Origin: Bhargavaea ullalensis
GTDB lineage: Bacteria > Bacillota > Bacilli > Bacillales_A > Planococcaceae
Strand: one strand, 5' to 3'
DNA: 64,000 nucleotides
Assembly (NCBI RefSeq): GCF_040545425.1
Contig: NZ_JBEPLW010000003.1
This document shows, piece after piece, positions 42,840 to 51,645 of this stretch. How positions within the stretch are numbered: position 1 is the first letter of the stretch; each line of letters begins with the position of its first letter. A model generated the notes under the pieces. It was not told the origin of the DNA and searched no databases. It saw only the letters and a list, made by a program, of their open reading frames with translations. The translations under genes were made by a program, and so were the position numbers.

Positions 42840-44018
42840 TTATTTCCCCTGTGCCTCAAAGAAGATGGCAGCGAAAGTGGTGGCAGCCATGGCGAGTGCG
42901 GGTTCGTGAAAATCGAACCGCTCGTGATGGTGCGGGTAGGCCTTGTCTGCACCGGGGGCCATGGCTCCGACGAAGAAATAGGCGCCCGGCCTATGTTGCA
43001 AGTAGTAGGAGAAGTCCTCGGCCGGCATGACCGGGTCGATCTCTTGGTAGACGTTTGGCCCGTAGGCGTCGGCGACTGCAGTTTCCAGGATTTCGATGCC
43101 TTCGGTGTGGTTTTTCACCGCATCGTAGCCTTTGACAACGTCCGCGTCGGCCGTGCAGCCGAGCGCTTTTGCGGTGTATTCGGCGACTTCGCGGATGCGC
43201 TCCGACGCCATGTCCCGAAGTTCTTCGTCGTAAACCCGCATCGTGCCTTCCATCTCCGCAGTTTCCGGTATGACATTTGCGGCCTGGCCGGAGTGGAAGC
43301 TGCCGATTGAGATGACGAGCTGCTCAAGCGGGGGCGCGTTCCGGCTGACGATCGACTGGAGGGCGACCATGATCTGGCTTGCCGCAAGGATCGGGTCGCG
43401 TCCGGTATGCGGTTCGGCGCCGTGCGATCCCGAACCGTTCACCCGGATGCTGATCGTGCTTTCCGCGGCCTGCAAATATCCGTCCCGGCTGTAGATTTTG
43501 CCAAATGGCATTTGCGACTGCAGATGCGCACCGAACACCATGTCGACACCGTCCAGGCAGCCGTCCTCGATCATCGCAATCGCGCCGCCCGGATTCATCT
43601 CCTCGGCGTGCTGGTGGATGAGGACGATGTTCCCTTCCAGCTCGTCCTTCACTTCATTCATCGCCTTGGCGAATAAAAGAAGAGAAGCCGTGTGGCCATC
43701 ATGGCCGCATGCATGCATCACGCCGGGGACGGTCGACTTGTAGGGAACGTCTTTCGCATCCTGGATCGGCAGCGCGTCGAAATCCGCGCGGAACGCGATC
43801 GTCTTGCCCGGCTTGCCTCCGCGGATGGTTCCGACGACTCCGCGGCCGCCCACATTCCGGCGCACTTCGATCCCGAGATTCTCCAGATAATCCGCAATGA
43901 ATGCGGGTGTTTCTTCCTCTTCAAAGCTAAGTTCCGGATGCATATGCAGATGGCGGCGGATGTGGATCATCTCATCGATGGAGCCGCCGATCTGTTTGTA
44001 GATCACTTGTTTGTCCAA
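42840..44018 (-). CDS. M20 amidohydrolase (HipO/YxeP-like)
   Basis: 392-residue zinc amidohydrolase of the hippurate/N-acyl-amino acid branch. Metal motifs: VMHACGHDGHTAS (about residue 98), HQHAEEMNPGGA (about 132), GSGSHGAEPHTGRDPI (dimer/active-site region, about 180), and a C-terminal MPAEDFSYYL with HHHERFDFHE. TTG 44018 is chosen, preceded by AAAGGGGAGAATC; the longer open frame upstream only reads through the 21-bp repeat array at 44081. It may free an amino acid from an acylated form; exact substrate unknown. Confidence 0.85.
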   Translation of the reverse strand: MDKQVIYKQIGGSIDEMIHIRRHLHMHPELSFEEEETPAFIADYLENLGIEVRRNVGGRGVVGTIRGGKPGKTIAFRADFDALPIQDAKDVPYKSTVPGVMHACGHDGHTASLLLFAKAMNEVKDELEGNIVLIHQHAEEMNPGGAIAMIEDGCLDGVDMVFGAHLQSQMPFGKIYSRDGYLQAAESTISIRVNGSGSHGAEPHTGRDPILAASQIMVALQSIVSRNAPPLEQLVISIGSFHSGQAANVIPETAEMEGTMRVYDEELRDMASERIREVAEYTAKALGCTADADVVKGYDAVKNHTEGIEILETAVADAYGPNVYQEIDPVMPAEDFSYYLQHRPGAYFFVGAMAPGADKAYPHHHERFDFHEPALAMAATTFAAIFFEAQGK

Positions 44019-44080
44019 AACGATTCTCCCCTTTCCGAAAATAAGTATAACATTTACACAGAAACGAAAGCGGCGAAGGG

Positions 44081-44185
44081 GAATCGGACTCTTAGCGGCG
44101 GGAATTGGACTCTTAACGCACAGAATTGGACTCTTAGCACCGCGAATCGGACTCATAGCAGGCAGAATCGGACTCTTACAGTGAG
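44081..44185. repeat. 21-bp-period tandem array (core GAATYGGACTCTTA)
   Basis: Five units at 44081, 44102, 44123, 44144 and 44165, with GAATCGGACT or GAATTGGACT then CTTA/CATA and 7 variable bases. It lies just upstream of the M20 gene start and would be transcribed as its leader or the preceding trailer. Confidence 0.92.
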
Positions 44186-44206
44186 GCGCAGGATAATGTC
44201 CGGCCC

Positions 44207-44260
44207 CTGTGTAAATTCCACTCTTCGACTGTTGGAGTTTCCACAATACTATGGACACGA
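44207..44260. repeat. Interspersed palindromic element, minimal copy (inverted)
   Basis: On the minus strand CGTGTCCATAGTATTGTGGA then AACTCCAACAGTCGAAG matches the left arm of the 14879 element (CGTGTCCATCGTATTGAGTA, AACTCCATCAGTCGAAC), followed directly by GAGTGGAATTTACACAG, the right arm. The interior is missing, leaving a tight hairpin. Confidence 0.65.
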
Positions 44261-44273
44261 TCAGGCGAAGCCT

Positions 44274-44314
44274 CAAACAAAAAATCGGCACCCGCTTTTG
44301 CGGATGCCGGTTTT
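44274..44314 (-). terminator. Terminator after the SDR (GSP39-like) gene
   Basis: ACCGGCATCCGC pairs with GCGGGTGCCGAT, followed on the minus strand by TTTTTTG. Confidence 0.85.
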
Positions 44315-44326
44315 GCCGTCATTGAT

Positions 44327-45226
44327 TCAGCTGGTGAGGAAGTCGCCGCCGTCGACATGGATTGTCTGGCCCGTCATGTAGCTGCCGTCCTTTGAGGCGA
44401 GCAACACGTAGGACGGGGCAAGTTCGGCCGGCTGGCCGCGGCGCTTCAGGGTCGTGTCGCTGCCGTGCTGTTCGACTTTCTTTGCGTCGAACGTCGCCGG
44501 GATGAGCGGTGTCCAGATCGGACCCGGTGCGACAGCATTCACGCGGATGCCTTTTGAGGCGATGTTCTGGGCAAATGAGCGGGTGAACGCCGTGATGGCG
44601 CCTTTCGTGGCCGAATAGTCGAGCAGGCCGGGCGACCCGTTGTAGGCCGTGACGGACGATGTGTTGATGATGCAGTCGCCGTCTTTCAGGTAAGCCATCG
44701 ATTCCCGTGTCAGGTAGAACATGCTGAAGAAGTTCGATTCGAAGGTGTTTTTCAGCTGGGCGGACGTAATCGCCTCGATGTCTTTTTTCGGGAACTGGAC
44801 GCCTGCATTGTTGACGAGGATGTTCAGTCCGCCGAGCTCGTCGGCAACTTGTTTCAGCAAGTTGCGGCAGTTTTCCTCGTCGCGCAGGTCGGTCTTGACC
44901 TTCATCGCCTTGCCGCCGTACTTTTCAATGTCGCGCACGGTCTGCTCGGCGTCGCCGTCTTCCTCATCGGCCAGATAGGCGATGGCAACATCTGCACCTT
45001 CCTTGGCAAACGCGACGGCCACCGCGCGCCCGATACCGGAATCCCCTCCGGTGACGAGCGCCTTCTTGCCCTTCAGTTTGCCGGAGCCCTTGTATTCCGG
45101 ATCATCATAAATCGGCTCAGGCTTCATCTCGGATTCCACGCCGGGCTGGGTTTCCTGTTCCTGGGGTACGACTTCTTCGTCAATTTTTTCGTAGTTGGTC
45201 TCTTCCTGTCCGTTTTGTTTTGTCAT
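44327..45226 (-). CDS. SDR oxidoreductase, general stress protein 39-like (YdaD type)
   Basis: 299-residue short-chain dehydrogenase with a hydrophilic 50-residue N-terminal extension. NAD(P) motif VTGGDSGIGRAVA (about residues 57-69), NNAGVQFP (about 138), and catalytic DYSATKGA (YxxxK, about 205) are intact. The extension and the MTGQTIHVDGGDF end match YdaD/GSP39 and YhdF. AGGAGGTTTTATTC precedes the ATG at 45226. It follows the UPF0158 gene by 31 bases, so it probably shares the SigB-type promoter upstream of that gene. Substrate unknown. Confidence 0.88.
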   Translation of the reverse strand: MTKQNGQEETNYEKIDEEVVPQEQETQPGVESEMKPEPIYDDPEYKGSGKLKGKKALVTGGDSGIGRAVAVAFAKEGADVAIAYLADEEDGDAEQTVRDIEKYGGKAMKVKTDLRDEENCRNLLKQVADELGGLNILVNNAGVQFPKKDIEAITSAQLKNTFESNFFSMFYLTRESMAYLKDGDCIINTSSVTAYNGSPGLLDYSATKGAITAFTRSFAQNIASKGIRVNAVAPGPIWTPLIPATFDAKKVEQHGSDTTLKRRGQPAELAPSYVLLASKDGSYMTGQTIHVDGGDFLTS

Positions 45227-45257
45227 GAATAAAACCTCCTGTCTTGATCGCGATGGT

Positions 45258-45644
45258 TCAAATGCCGTCCATGTCATAGCGGATGCCGTGCCGGCTGCAC
45301 CATTCGTTGAGCTGCCGCTGCCGGGCGAGTTCACGGTAATTTTTCCAGTCGTGCAAGAGGCCCTCCTTCTGCAGAAGCTCTTCGAATTCATCGATGGGCC
45401 GGTTGTAGGCGAAAATCTCGCCGATCCGGTCCTGCAGTTCAGGCTGGTCTTGCAGCGTATGGGCGAACTCCACCCTCATCTGCTGCTCCGACACCTCGTC
45501 AAACCGGGGAAGCTCGATATAACGGTCATCGTCGTGATGTGCCTCATGCTGGATCACAAGGCCGGATTCCCGGTCATACCAGGAAGGTTTTTCAAACTGC
45601 GCGGCATCAAATAGATCTCGGTAGGCGATTCGAGTGTGCTCCAT
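45258..45644 (-). CDS. UPF0158 family protein
   Basis: 128-residue acidic soluble protein. The pattern SGLVIQHEAHHDDDRYIELP (residues 27-46), then FDEVSEQQMRVEFAHTLQDQ and the C-terminal ELARQRQLNEWCSRHGI are those of UPF0158, whose function is unknown. AAAGGAAGGGATCCGGCGG precedes the ATG. It is followed by the GSP39-like SDR and preceded by a strong SigB-type promoter, which hints at a stress role. Confidence 0.75.
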   Translation of the reverse strand: MEHTRIAYRDLFDAAQFEKPSWYDRESGLVIQHEAHHDDDRYIELPRFDEVSEQQMRVEFAHTLQDQPELQDRIGEIFAYNRPIDEFEELLQKEGLLHDWKNYRELARQRQLNEWCSRHGIRYDMDGI

Positions 45645-45681
45645 CCGCCGGATCCCTTCCTTTCATAATTCTCCCCTTCAT

Positions 45682-45708
45682 ATACCCCGGAAGAGGCGTG
45701 GAATAAAC
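45682..45708 (-). promoter_or_regulatory. SigB-type promoter of the UPF0158-SDR operon
   Basis: GTTTAT and a perfect GGGTAT on the minus strand, 15 bases apart, 38 bases before the UPF0158 start. Spacing is at the long end for SigB. Confidence 0.65.
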
Positions 45709-45789
45709 AGACGGGACAAACGAGGTACCCCGACTTGACCGGCAGTGTTAAAATAGATGGGCAGCTTTTAAAGTAAAGGAATGATGGCA

Positions 45790-46899
45790 GTGATCGGACG
45801 CAACGACCCGTGCCCGTGCGGAAGCGGGAAAAAATATAAAAAATGCCACGGCAGGACGGAGGGCGGAGCCCAGGCACTCGCCGACTCGGAACTGAAACGC
45901 ATCATGGCGGCTTATATCCAGAATGCGCCGTCCCGGCTGGACCGGACCGAACTCTCCCTCCACATCAAGACCTGGATGACACATCTTGGCGGCCTCATGG
46001 AAACAGAAGTCATCGAAGGGGCCGGCTTCGAGCATTTCCTGTTCGTCGTCAACCGAAAAATGTGGGAAAGCCATCTGGATGCGGCGCTTGCCAAAACAGA
46101 CCGCGAAGAAGTGAAAACGGTCCTCAAGGCCTGGCGCGAACCGTTCGTTCTCATGGCCGCACTTGATGGCAAGGAATCCGGACACTTCCTCATGACCGAT
46201 GTGTTCGGCGGGACGGCGCGTTCGATGCGCGCCGACTCCGGCAAGGACGCACCGGCGGGAACGGTCTTCTTCGGCATCGTCCTGCAGGATCCGCGCGAGC
46301 GGGAAGACGGCGTCCAGCCGGTCACCACGCTCTACTCGATCCCGCCGGAGTCCGCCTGGGTCACCGGCCGGATCCGCAAAATGGCGGAGGCGGAGGGCGC
46401 GGCACCGGATGCCGCCTTCCTGGCACGCCGCCTGCTGGACGTCTTCCGGCTCCTGTTCAGCCCGCAAAAGCCCGACAGCGAACCGGCTGCCCATGAAGAG
46501 CAAGATGCGGTACCGGAGGCTGCGGATGAGGCGGTCCTGGAAACCGCCGCAACCGAAGCGGCCGACAGAAAAGCGGGAGAAGGAACCATGCCGACCGACG
46601 GACTCACCGCCGGACAGGCGAACGCTGTGTCGATTTTGTCCGAAAGCCTCCGGGCGGACAAAGAGCCGCTTGAAACATTCACAAAGATCAGCGACCTGCT
46701 CGTCCGCTACTTCATTGAAGAAAACCCGATTGTCCGCAAGCCGGGCGGATTCGTCGCCGGCGCTTATTTGGCCGCACAGGAAGCGAATCTTCTGAAGGGC
46801 GAGGCGTTCACCGCCAAGGAAGCCGCAGAACGCTTCGGCGTATCGTCCGGCACCGCGCAGAAATACGCCGCCGCCCTTTCCGGTCGCTTGGCTCAATAA
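45790..46899 (+). CDS. SEC-C zinc-motif protein
   Basis: 369-residue soluble protein. The N-terminal IGRNDPCPCGSGKKYKKCHG is a complete SEC-C motif (CxCxSGxxxxxCCH-like, here C-P-C and K-C-H) that binds zinc, as at the tail of SecA. The rest is unassigned: a helical middle, an acidic Ala/Glu-rich linker (about 225-270), and a C-terminal helix-turn-helix-like segment FTAKEAAERFGVSSGTAQKY. GTG 45790 is preferred since AAAGGA lies at the right distance; ATG 45781 would be too close to it. Single gene with terminator. Confidence 0.78.
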   Translation: MIGRNDPCPCGSGKKYKKCHGRTEGGAQALADSELKRIMAAYIQNAPSRLDRTELSLHIKTWMTHLGGLMETEVIEGAGFEHFLFVVNRKMWESHLDAALAKTDREEVKTVLKAWREPFVLMAALDGKESGHFLMTDVFGGTARSMRADSGKDAPAGTVFFGIVLQDPREREDGVQPVTTLYSIPPESAWVTGRIRKMAEAEGAAPDAAFLARRLLDVFRLLFSPQKPDSEPAAHEEQDAVPEAADEAVLETAATEAADRKAGEGTMPTDGLTAGQANAVSILSESLRADKEPLETFTKISDLLVRYFIEENPIVRKPGGFVAGAYLAAQEANLLKGEAFTAKEAAERFGVSSGTAQKYAAALSGRLAQ

Positions 46900-46914
46900 A
46901 ACTTTACACAAAGA

Positions 46915-46950
46915 ACGACCCTGTCCGGATGATGCCGGCGGGGTCGTTTT
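46915..46950 (+). terminator. Terminator after the SEC-C gene
   Basis: ACGACCC/GGGTCGT stem with inner CCGG pairing and a TTTTG tail. Confidence 0.75.
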
Positions 46951-47040
46951 GTATTGCGGATTGTCTTTTGCCTGTGGGGCCGCTGGAAGAGGGCGCCCTA
47001 CGCTTTTATGGTATCCAGCTGCGGGCGGAAGGGGGTCGGG

Positions 47041-47100
47041 GTCATAAGTCATGACGCGCCGCGGATCGGGATCCGCTCTGCGTCCCGCCTTATGGCCTGA
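47041..47100. repeat. Imperfect palindrome in the gap before the SLC13 gene
   Basis: CATAAGTCATGACGC mirrors GCGTCCCGCCTTATG (12 of 15 positions) around a nested CGGATC/GATCCG stem. It lies downstream of the transporter stop, but no T-tract follows. Confidence 0.4.
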
Positions 47101-47124
47101 CGCCCCTAAACGTCGCCCTCCGCT

Positions 47125-48633
47125 TTAGAGTAACCCAATCCATTTCCAGTAGGTGGCGCTGAATAGAAGGATTAGGACGTAGCCGATCAGAGTGAGGGGA
47201 ACGCCCGATTTTAGGAAGTCCTTCACCGTGAAGGCGCCGGTTCCGTAAGCGAGCATGTTTTGCGGGGCACTTACCGGAAGCAGGAAACCGAATGATATGA
47301 CGAATTGCTGGACGAGTACGAAGCCGACGCTTTGTTCGCCGAGCGCCAGCGTCGAGGTGAGCGCGATGAAGATCGGGATGAGCGCCGATGACAGGCTCGT
47401 CGCGCTGGCAAATCCGAGGTGGATGATGATGTTGAAAAGAGAAACGATGGCAATCGTCGCGAGCAGCGGCATCGAATCCAGGCCGATCGCGCCGAATGCT
47501 TCATTGGATAGCCACTGGGCACCGCCTGTATTCAGCAGGATCGTGCCGAGCGCAATGCCGACGGCGAACACGATGATCGTGCCCCAAGGAATCATTTTCT
47601 CGGCGGTTTTCCAAGAATCAAAGATGCCGATTTTCGGCGTTAGCATGATGGCGACCGCTACGAGCGTGACGGTCGTCGTGTCGAACGGGTGCAGCTTTTC
47701 TTCCGTTGCCCACAACAGGAGCAGTACCACAGAAAGGACGATCAGCCGGATTTCGACCGGTTTCAGCCGACCGAGTTCGTGTAGTTGGCGGTTGATCACT
47801 TCGCGGCCGCCTTCGATGTTGTCGGTTTCCGGTTTGATGAGCCGGATCATGACGAAGTAAAGCACGACCGACATGATGATTGAGAAAGGGGCGGCATAAA
47901 GGAACCAAGAACTCCAGGCGACTGTCTGGCCGAGCTCCTCCTCGATGAATCCGATGGCTACCATGTTCTGGGCGGCACCCGTTTTCAGACCGATGTTCCA
48001 GATTGATACGGCCTGAACGGCTGTAATAACGAGCAGGGCAGCGAGCCGGCTGTTGTTCGGGAGGCCGAATGCCGCGACCATTCCTAGGAGAATCGGGACG
48101 ACCGCACCGGCACGTGCTGTCGCGCTCGGGACGAAAAACGCCAGGATGATCGAAACGATGATGGCGCCGATGACGATTGCGCTCGTTTTCGTGCCGACCT
48201 TGGACAAGATCCAAAGTGCCAGCCGCTTGTGTAGGTTGGTTGCCTGCATGGCGGCTGCGATGAACAGGGCTCCTGCCACAAGTGCCACGGCGCTGTTTGA
48301 GAAACCGCCGAGCGCAAGTTTCAGTGCCCCCTTCGTCCCGAGCATTTCTCCGGGATTGTCCATATCAGGGGCGAGCCCGAGAAGCAATGTGATCAGCCCG
48401 ATGATCATCGCGGCGCTCACCGGATAAGTGACCGCCTCGGTCATCCATACAATGACGGCGAAGGCGAGAATGGCCAGCGCCCTGTGTCCCATCACCGGCA
48501 GGCCTTCCGGGGACGGGAGCATGAGAACAATGATCAATGCCAAAAAGGACAGTGCCAGATAATACGGTTTCCGGTTCGGCTGTTTCTTTTCCGGTCCGGC
48601 CTCAGCCGGTCCCCTGGTCAGTTTTTCTTCCAT
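47125..48633 (-). CDS. DASS/SLC13-family anion:sodium symporter
   Basis: 502-residue permease for dicarboxylates, sulfate or a related anion. About eleven spans. PSATARAGAVVPI (about 168) matches the SNT-like substrate motif region of SLC13 (usually SNTA/SATAR), and FASATSLSSALIP and PVSAPQNMLAYGTGAF near the C-terminus are the second repeat motif. ATG 48633 follows AAGAGGTGACTTTC. It lies downstream of the TetR gene but a terminator separates them. Confidence 0.87.
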   Translation of the reverse strand: MEEKLTRGPAEAGPEKKQPNRKPYYLALSFLALIIVLMLPSPEGLPVMGHRALAILAFAVIVWMTEAVTYPVSAAMIIGLITLLLGLAPDMDNPGEMLGTKGALKLALGGFSNSAVALVAGALFIAAAMQATNLHKRLALWILSKVGTKTSAIVIGAIIVSIILAFFVPSATARAGAVVPILLGMVAAFGLPNNSRLAALLVITAVQAVSIWNIGLKTGAAQNMVAIGFIEEELGQTVAWSSWFLYAAPFSIIMSVVLYFVMIRLIKPETDNIEGGREVINRQLHELGRLKPVEIRLIVLSVVLLLLWATEEKLHPFDTTTVTLVAVAIMLTPKIGIFDSWKTAEKMIPWGTIIVFAVGIALGTILLNTGGAQWLSNEAFGAIGLDSMPLLATIAIVSLFNIIIHLGFASATSLSSALIPIFIALTSTLALGEQSVGFVLVQQFVISFGFLLPVSAPQNMLAYGTGAFTVKDFLKSGVPLTLIGYVLILLFSATYWKWIGLL

Positions 48634-48728
48634 GAAAGTCACCTCTTTGACGGAAAATAAAGACGCTCTGTCATAAGGTTACCCGGCCGCCCAGCCGGAT
48701 TAACCGGTCGGAGGCAAATCGCTGATTG

Positions 48729-48767
48729 TAAAAACCCGCACCCGGTTTGCCTGAAACCGGGTGCGGG
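48729..48767 (-). terminator. Terminator after the TetR gene
   Basis: CCCGCACCCGGTTT/AAACCGGGTGCGGG perfect 14-bp stem, then TTTTTAC on the minus strand. Confidence 0.92.
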
Positions 48768-48792
48768 AAATGAAGGGAAGCGTCCGGCGATT

Positions 48793-49692
48793 TTATTCCG
48801 CGGCGTCTTCCTTGGGTTGTTCGGTTTTTTGCCGCACGGTCTGCCAAACGTCACGCATGATGCTGCGTGCTTCAGATTCAAGAGGCGTCCCTTCAAAAAG
48901 CTTCCGGAACGGCCCTGCGATGGTCCGGATAATCATGAGGCGGGGCAGGCCGGAGCGGAGTTCGCCGGAAAGGAACTCGGCATATTCCTCACCGGTTTTC
49001 CGTTTCTCACCATTCAAGGAACCCGCCAGCCGGCAGAGCCGTTCCGCCGTCTCTGAGACGGGAGGGGGAGGCGGGGAAGCACCTGGCGCGGCGAAGCGGC
49101 CCGGCGGAATCAACCATTCATTGTGGTCGGCCATGTCTCTCAAGAGAACTTCGAGCCGCCGCAGGATAAAGCTGATGATGACGGGAAAATCTTCCTTTAT
49201 GTTGAGAATGGCGCTGAAACGCAGAAACTGGCTGAGCATGCCGAACTGAAGAACGGCCGCGTCCGCGGCAAAAGGCCGTGTCCATTCTCCGTACACTTCG
49301 ACAATCCGGCTTTCCGACCAGGCCAGCTCTGACAGGTGGATCTTTTTCATGAATTCGCGCAGTTCCTCGTCACCGGAGCTCAGGATGGCGTCAAAAAGGG
49401 GGAGGAGATTCTGCTCCCGGTTGAGCCGCAGCCGGATCAGGATCTGTTCGCCCATGACTTCCGGTCCGTCCGGCCTGCCAGCAGCAATCTCATTGCGCAA
49501 AATGGCGGATTCCTCCCACGACTGCCGGATGATTTCAATCAGGCATTCGTTCTTTGAAGAAAAATAATTATAAAAGGTTCCTTTTGATATGCCGGCTTCA
49601 TCCAAAATATTCTGGATCGACGTGTGCAGAAAACCATTCTCCAGAAAAAGCCGCCTGGCGGCAGCGAGAACATGCTGTTTCCGTTCGTTCAA
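48793..49692 (-). CDS. TetR-family regulator with extended C-terminus
   Basis: 299-residue repressor, longer than the usual 190-220. The N-terminal helix-turn-helix (AARRLFLENGFLHTSIQNIL, then DEAGISKGTFYNYFSSKNE, about residues 12-52) is typical. The ligand domain is followed by a Pro-rich linker (GASPPPPPVSE) and a further 75 residues. TTG 49692 follows AAAGGTGATTGTA. It is divergent from an MFS exporter, with mirrored TTTTATACCG sites in the spacer, so it probably represses the exporter and itself. Confidence 0.85.
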   Translation of the reverse strand: MNERKQHVLAAARRLFLENGFLHTSIQNILDEAGISKGTFYNYFSSKNECLIEIIRQSWEESAILRNEIAAGRPDGPEVMGEQILIRLRLNREQNLLPLFDAILSSGDEELREFMKKIHLSELAWSESRIVEVYGEWTRPFAADAAVLQFGMLSQFLRFSAILNIKEDFPVIISFILRRLEVLLRDMADHNEWLIPPGRFAAPGASPPPPPVSETAERLCRLAGSLNGEKRKTGEEYAEFLSGELRSGLPRLMIIRTIAGPFRKLFEGTPLESEARSIMRDVWQTVRQKTEQPKEDAAE

Positions 49693-49740
49693 TACAATCA
49701 CCTTTCAATCGGTAATGGAAAAGTCCCGTTTTGAAACCGT

Positions 49741-49848
49741 TTTTATACCGATAGTATAAGCCCATTTTAACGGTTATTATAGACTTTCTCAATTTTTATG
49801 CCGAATTCATTCTTTTTTTGTTGCATTGATTGGACTACCGGTATAAAA
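49741..49848. promoter_or_regulatory. Candidate TetR operator half-sites between TetR and MFS genes
   Basis: TTTTATACCG (49741-49750) and its inverse CGGTATAAAA (49839-49848) face each other; the second overlaps a TATAAAAT -10-like element of the MFS gene. Confidence 0.5.
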
Positions 49849-49914
49849 TAAATTTCATTGTTTGATTCGGAACCCTAACAATCGGATCAATCTTGGAAAC
49901 GGAGGAACGTGAAA

Positions 49915-51453
49915 TTGAATGACCAGGTAAAATCCAATAAAATCCCATACGGAATGGTTGCCATTCTGTTCTTCGGGGCTTTTGTCGCTTTTCTGAACAA
50001 CACGCTCCTGAACGTGGCGCTTCCGGTCATCATGACAGAATTCAAGGTGAACCCGGCGCAGGTTCAGTGGCTGACGACCGGCTATATGCTCGTGAACGGA
50101 ATCCTGATCCCGGCGAGCGCCTTCTTCATCCAGCGATTCACCAACCGGAACCTGTTCCTGACGGCGATGACGCTATTCACAATCGGTACGCTCACCGCTG
50201 CCCTTGCACCTACATTCGGAGTTCTCGTCGCAGCGCGGATGATTCAGGCATCCGGTTCGGCAATGATGATGCCGCTCCTCATGAACATCATGCTGACGCT
50301 CTTCCCGATTGAAAAGCGCGGCACGGCGATGGGGTTCTTCGGCCTTGTCATGATCACCGCACCGGCACTCGGCCCGACGCTCTCCGGTTACATCGTCGAA
50401 CACTATACATGGCGCGTGCTGTTCTGGATGGTGCTTCCATTCGCCATCATCGTCATTATTGCAGCAGCGCTTAAACTGCGCAATATCATGGAAACCCGTG
50501 AGGTTCGTCTTGACTTGTTCTCGCTCGTCTTGTCGAGCATCGGGTTCGGCGGCCTGCTTTACGGCTTCAGCATGGCGGGCGACAAAGGCTGGGGGAGCCC
50601 GCATGTGTACATCACCATCCTGGTCGGCGGCCTCGCCCTGGCAGCTTTCATCTTCCGCCAGCTCAGCATGCAGGCACCGCTGCTCAACTTCAGAATCTAC
50701 AAGTACCCGATGTTTGCACTCTCATCTGCAATCATGGTCGTCGTTTCAATCTCGATGTTCTCGGGAATGCTCCTGACGCCGCTTTACGTCCAGAATGTCC
50801 GAGGCATCTCTCCGTTCCACTCGGGACTTCTCATGCTCCCGGGTGCCATCGTCATGGGGATCATGTCACCGGTCACCGGCAAGCTGTTCGACAAATACGG
50901 ACCAAGAGTGCTGGCCATCAGCGGCCTGTTCATCACAACGGTCACGACTTTCCTGCTCAGCCGTCTTGAGATCGACTCGACCTACTCTTACATCATGGCC
51001 GTCTATACGGTCCGGATGCTCGGGATGTCAATGGTCAACATGCCGATCATGACGAACGGCCTGAACCAGCTGCCGCAGCTGCAGAACCCGCACGGCACTG
51101 CGATGAACAACACGCTCCAGCAAGTGTCGGGCGCCATCGGATCCGCTTTCCTGATCACCATCATGAACAAGCGGACTGAATCCGAGGCCGCCTCGCTTGC
51201 CGGAGATGCCATGAAAAATGCCTCTCCGGACATGTCGCCTGCCGACATCGCCGCGATGAAGGCGGATATCGGCCAGCATGCGCTGCTCCACGGGATCAAC
51301 TTCTCCTATTTCGTCTGCACGATCATCGTCGTGATTGCGCTCGTCATGACCTTCTTCGTCAAGCGGGTCATGCCGCCGACAAGCCAGACACAGGAAGTCG
51401 GACGCAAAGACACCGCCGCTTCCGCCCGCAACGGCAAAACCGCAACCGAATAA
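49915..51453 (+). CDS. MFS drug exporter, DHA2 (EmrB/QacA) family
   Basis: 512-residue exporter with 14 predicted spans. The DHA2 motifs are visible: LNVALPVIMTEF (about residue 35), GYMLVNGILIPASAFF, APALGPTLSGYIVEHYTWRVLFWMVLPF (motif C and following) and later HSGLLMLPGAIVMGIMSPVTGKLFDKYG. TTG 49915 follows GGAGGAACG; an in-frame GTG at 49909 lies too close to the site. Controlled in all likelihood by the divergent TetR. Exported substrates unknown. Confidence 0.9.
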   Translation: MNDQVKSNKIPYGMVAILFFGAFVAFLNNTLLNVALPVIMTEFKVNPAQVQWLTTGYMLVNGILIPASAFFIQRFTNRNLFLTAMTLFTIGTLTAALAPTFGVLVAARMIQASGSAMMMPLLMNIMLTLFPIEKRGTAMGFFGLVMITAPALGPTLSGYIVEHYTWRVLFWMVLPFAIIVIIAAALKLRNIMETREVRLDLFSLVLSSIGFGGLLYGFSMAGDKGWGSPHVYITILVGGLALAAFIFRQLSMQAPLLNFRIYKYPMFALSSAIMVVVSISMFSGMLLTPLYVQNVRGISPFHSGLLMLPGAIVMGIMSPVTGKLFDKYGPRVLAISGLFITTVTTFLLSRLEIDSTYSYIMAVYTVRMLGMSMVNMPIMTNGLNQLPQLQNPHGTAMNNTLQQVSGAIGSAFLITIMNKRTESEAASLAGDAMKNASPDMSPADIAAMKADIGQHALLHGINFSYFVCTIIVVIALVMTFFVKRVMPPTSQTQEVGRKDTAASARNGKTATE

Positions 51454-51460
51454 TCCCAAA

Positions 51461-51493
51461 GTCCGCAAGCCCAACCGCTTGCGGGCTTTTTTG
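51461..51493 (+). terminator. Terminator after the MFS gene
   Basis: CCGCAAGC/GCTTGCGG stem followed by GCTTTTTTG. Confidence 0.88.
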
Positions 51494-51611
51494 TTTGGCA
51501 GAAATGAAGCAGGCACGCGGCGAAGCGGAGACCGGCCGGCCGGAAGACCCTTCACAGAAAGTTCTTAAATTTTTTGAAGGACTTCACTTAAGCTTGTCGA
51601 AATAGTCAAAT

Positions 51612-51625
51612 TGAAAGCGGTTTCA
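51612..51625 (+). promoter_or_regulatory. CcpA catabolite-responsive element (cre)
   Basis: TGAAAGCGGTTTCA fits the cre consensus TGWAANCGNTNWCA at every position. It lies 20 bases before the aldehyde dehydrogenase start, where bound CcpA would repress. Confidence 0.8.
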
Positions 51626-51645
51626 ACAGAAAGGGGAAATGCGAT

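Noticed and set aside
44019..44291. N-terminal extension of the M20 amidohydrolase, reading back to 44291
   Set aside because: The extra residues are translations of the 21-bp repeats and the palindromic element; the TTG at 44018 has the ribosome site and gives the normal family N-terminus.
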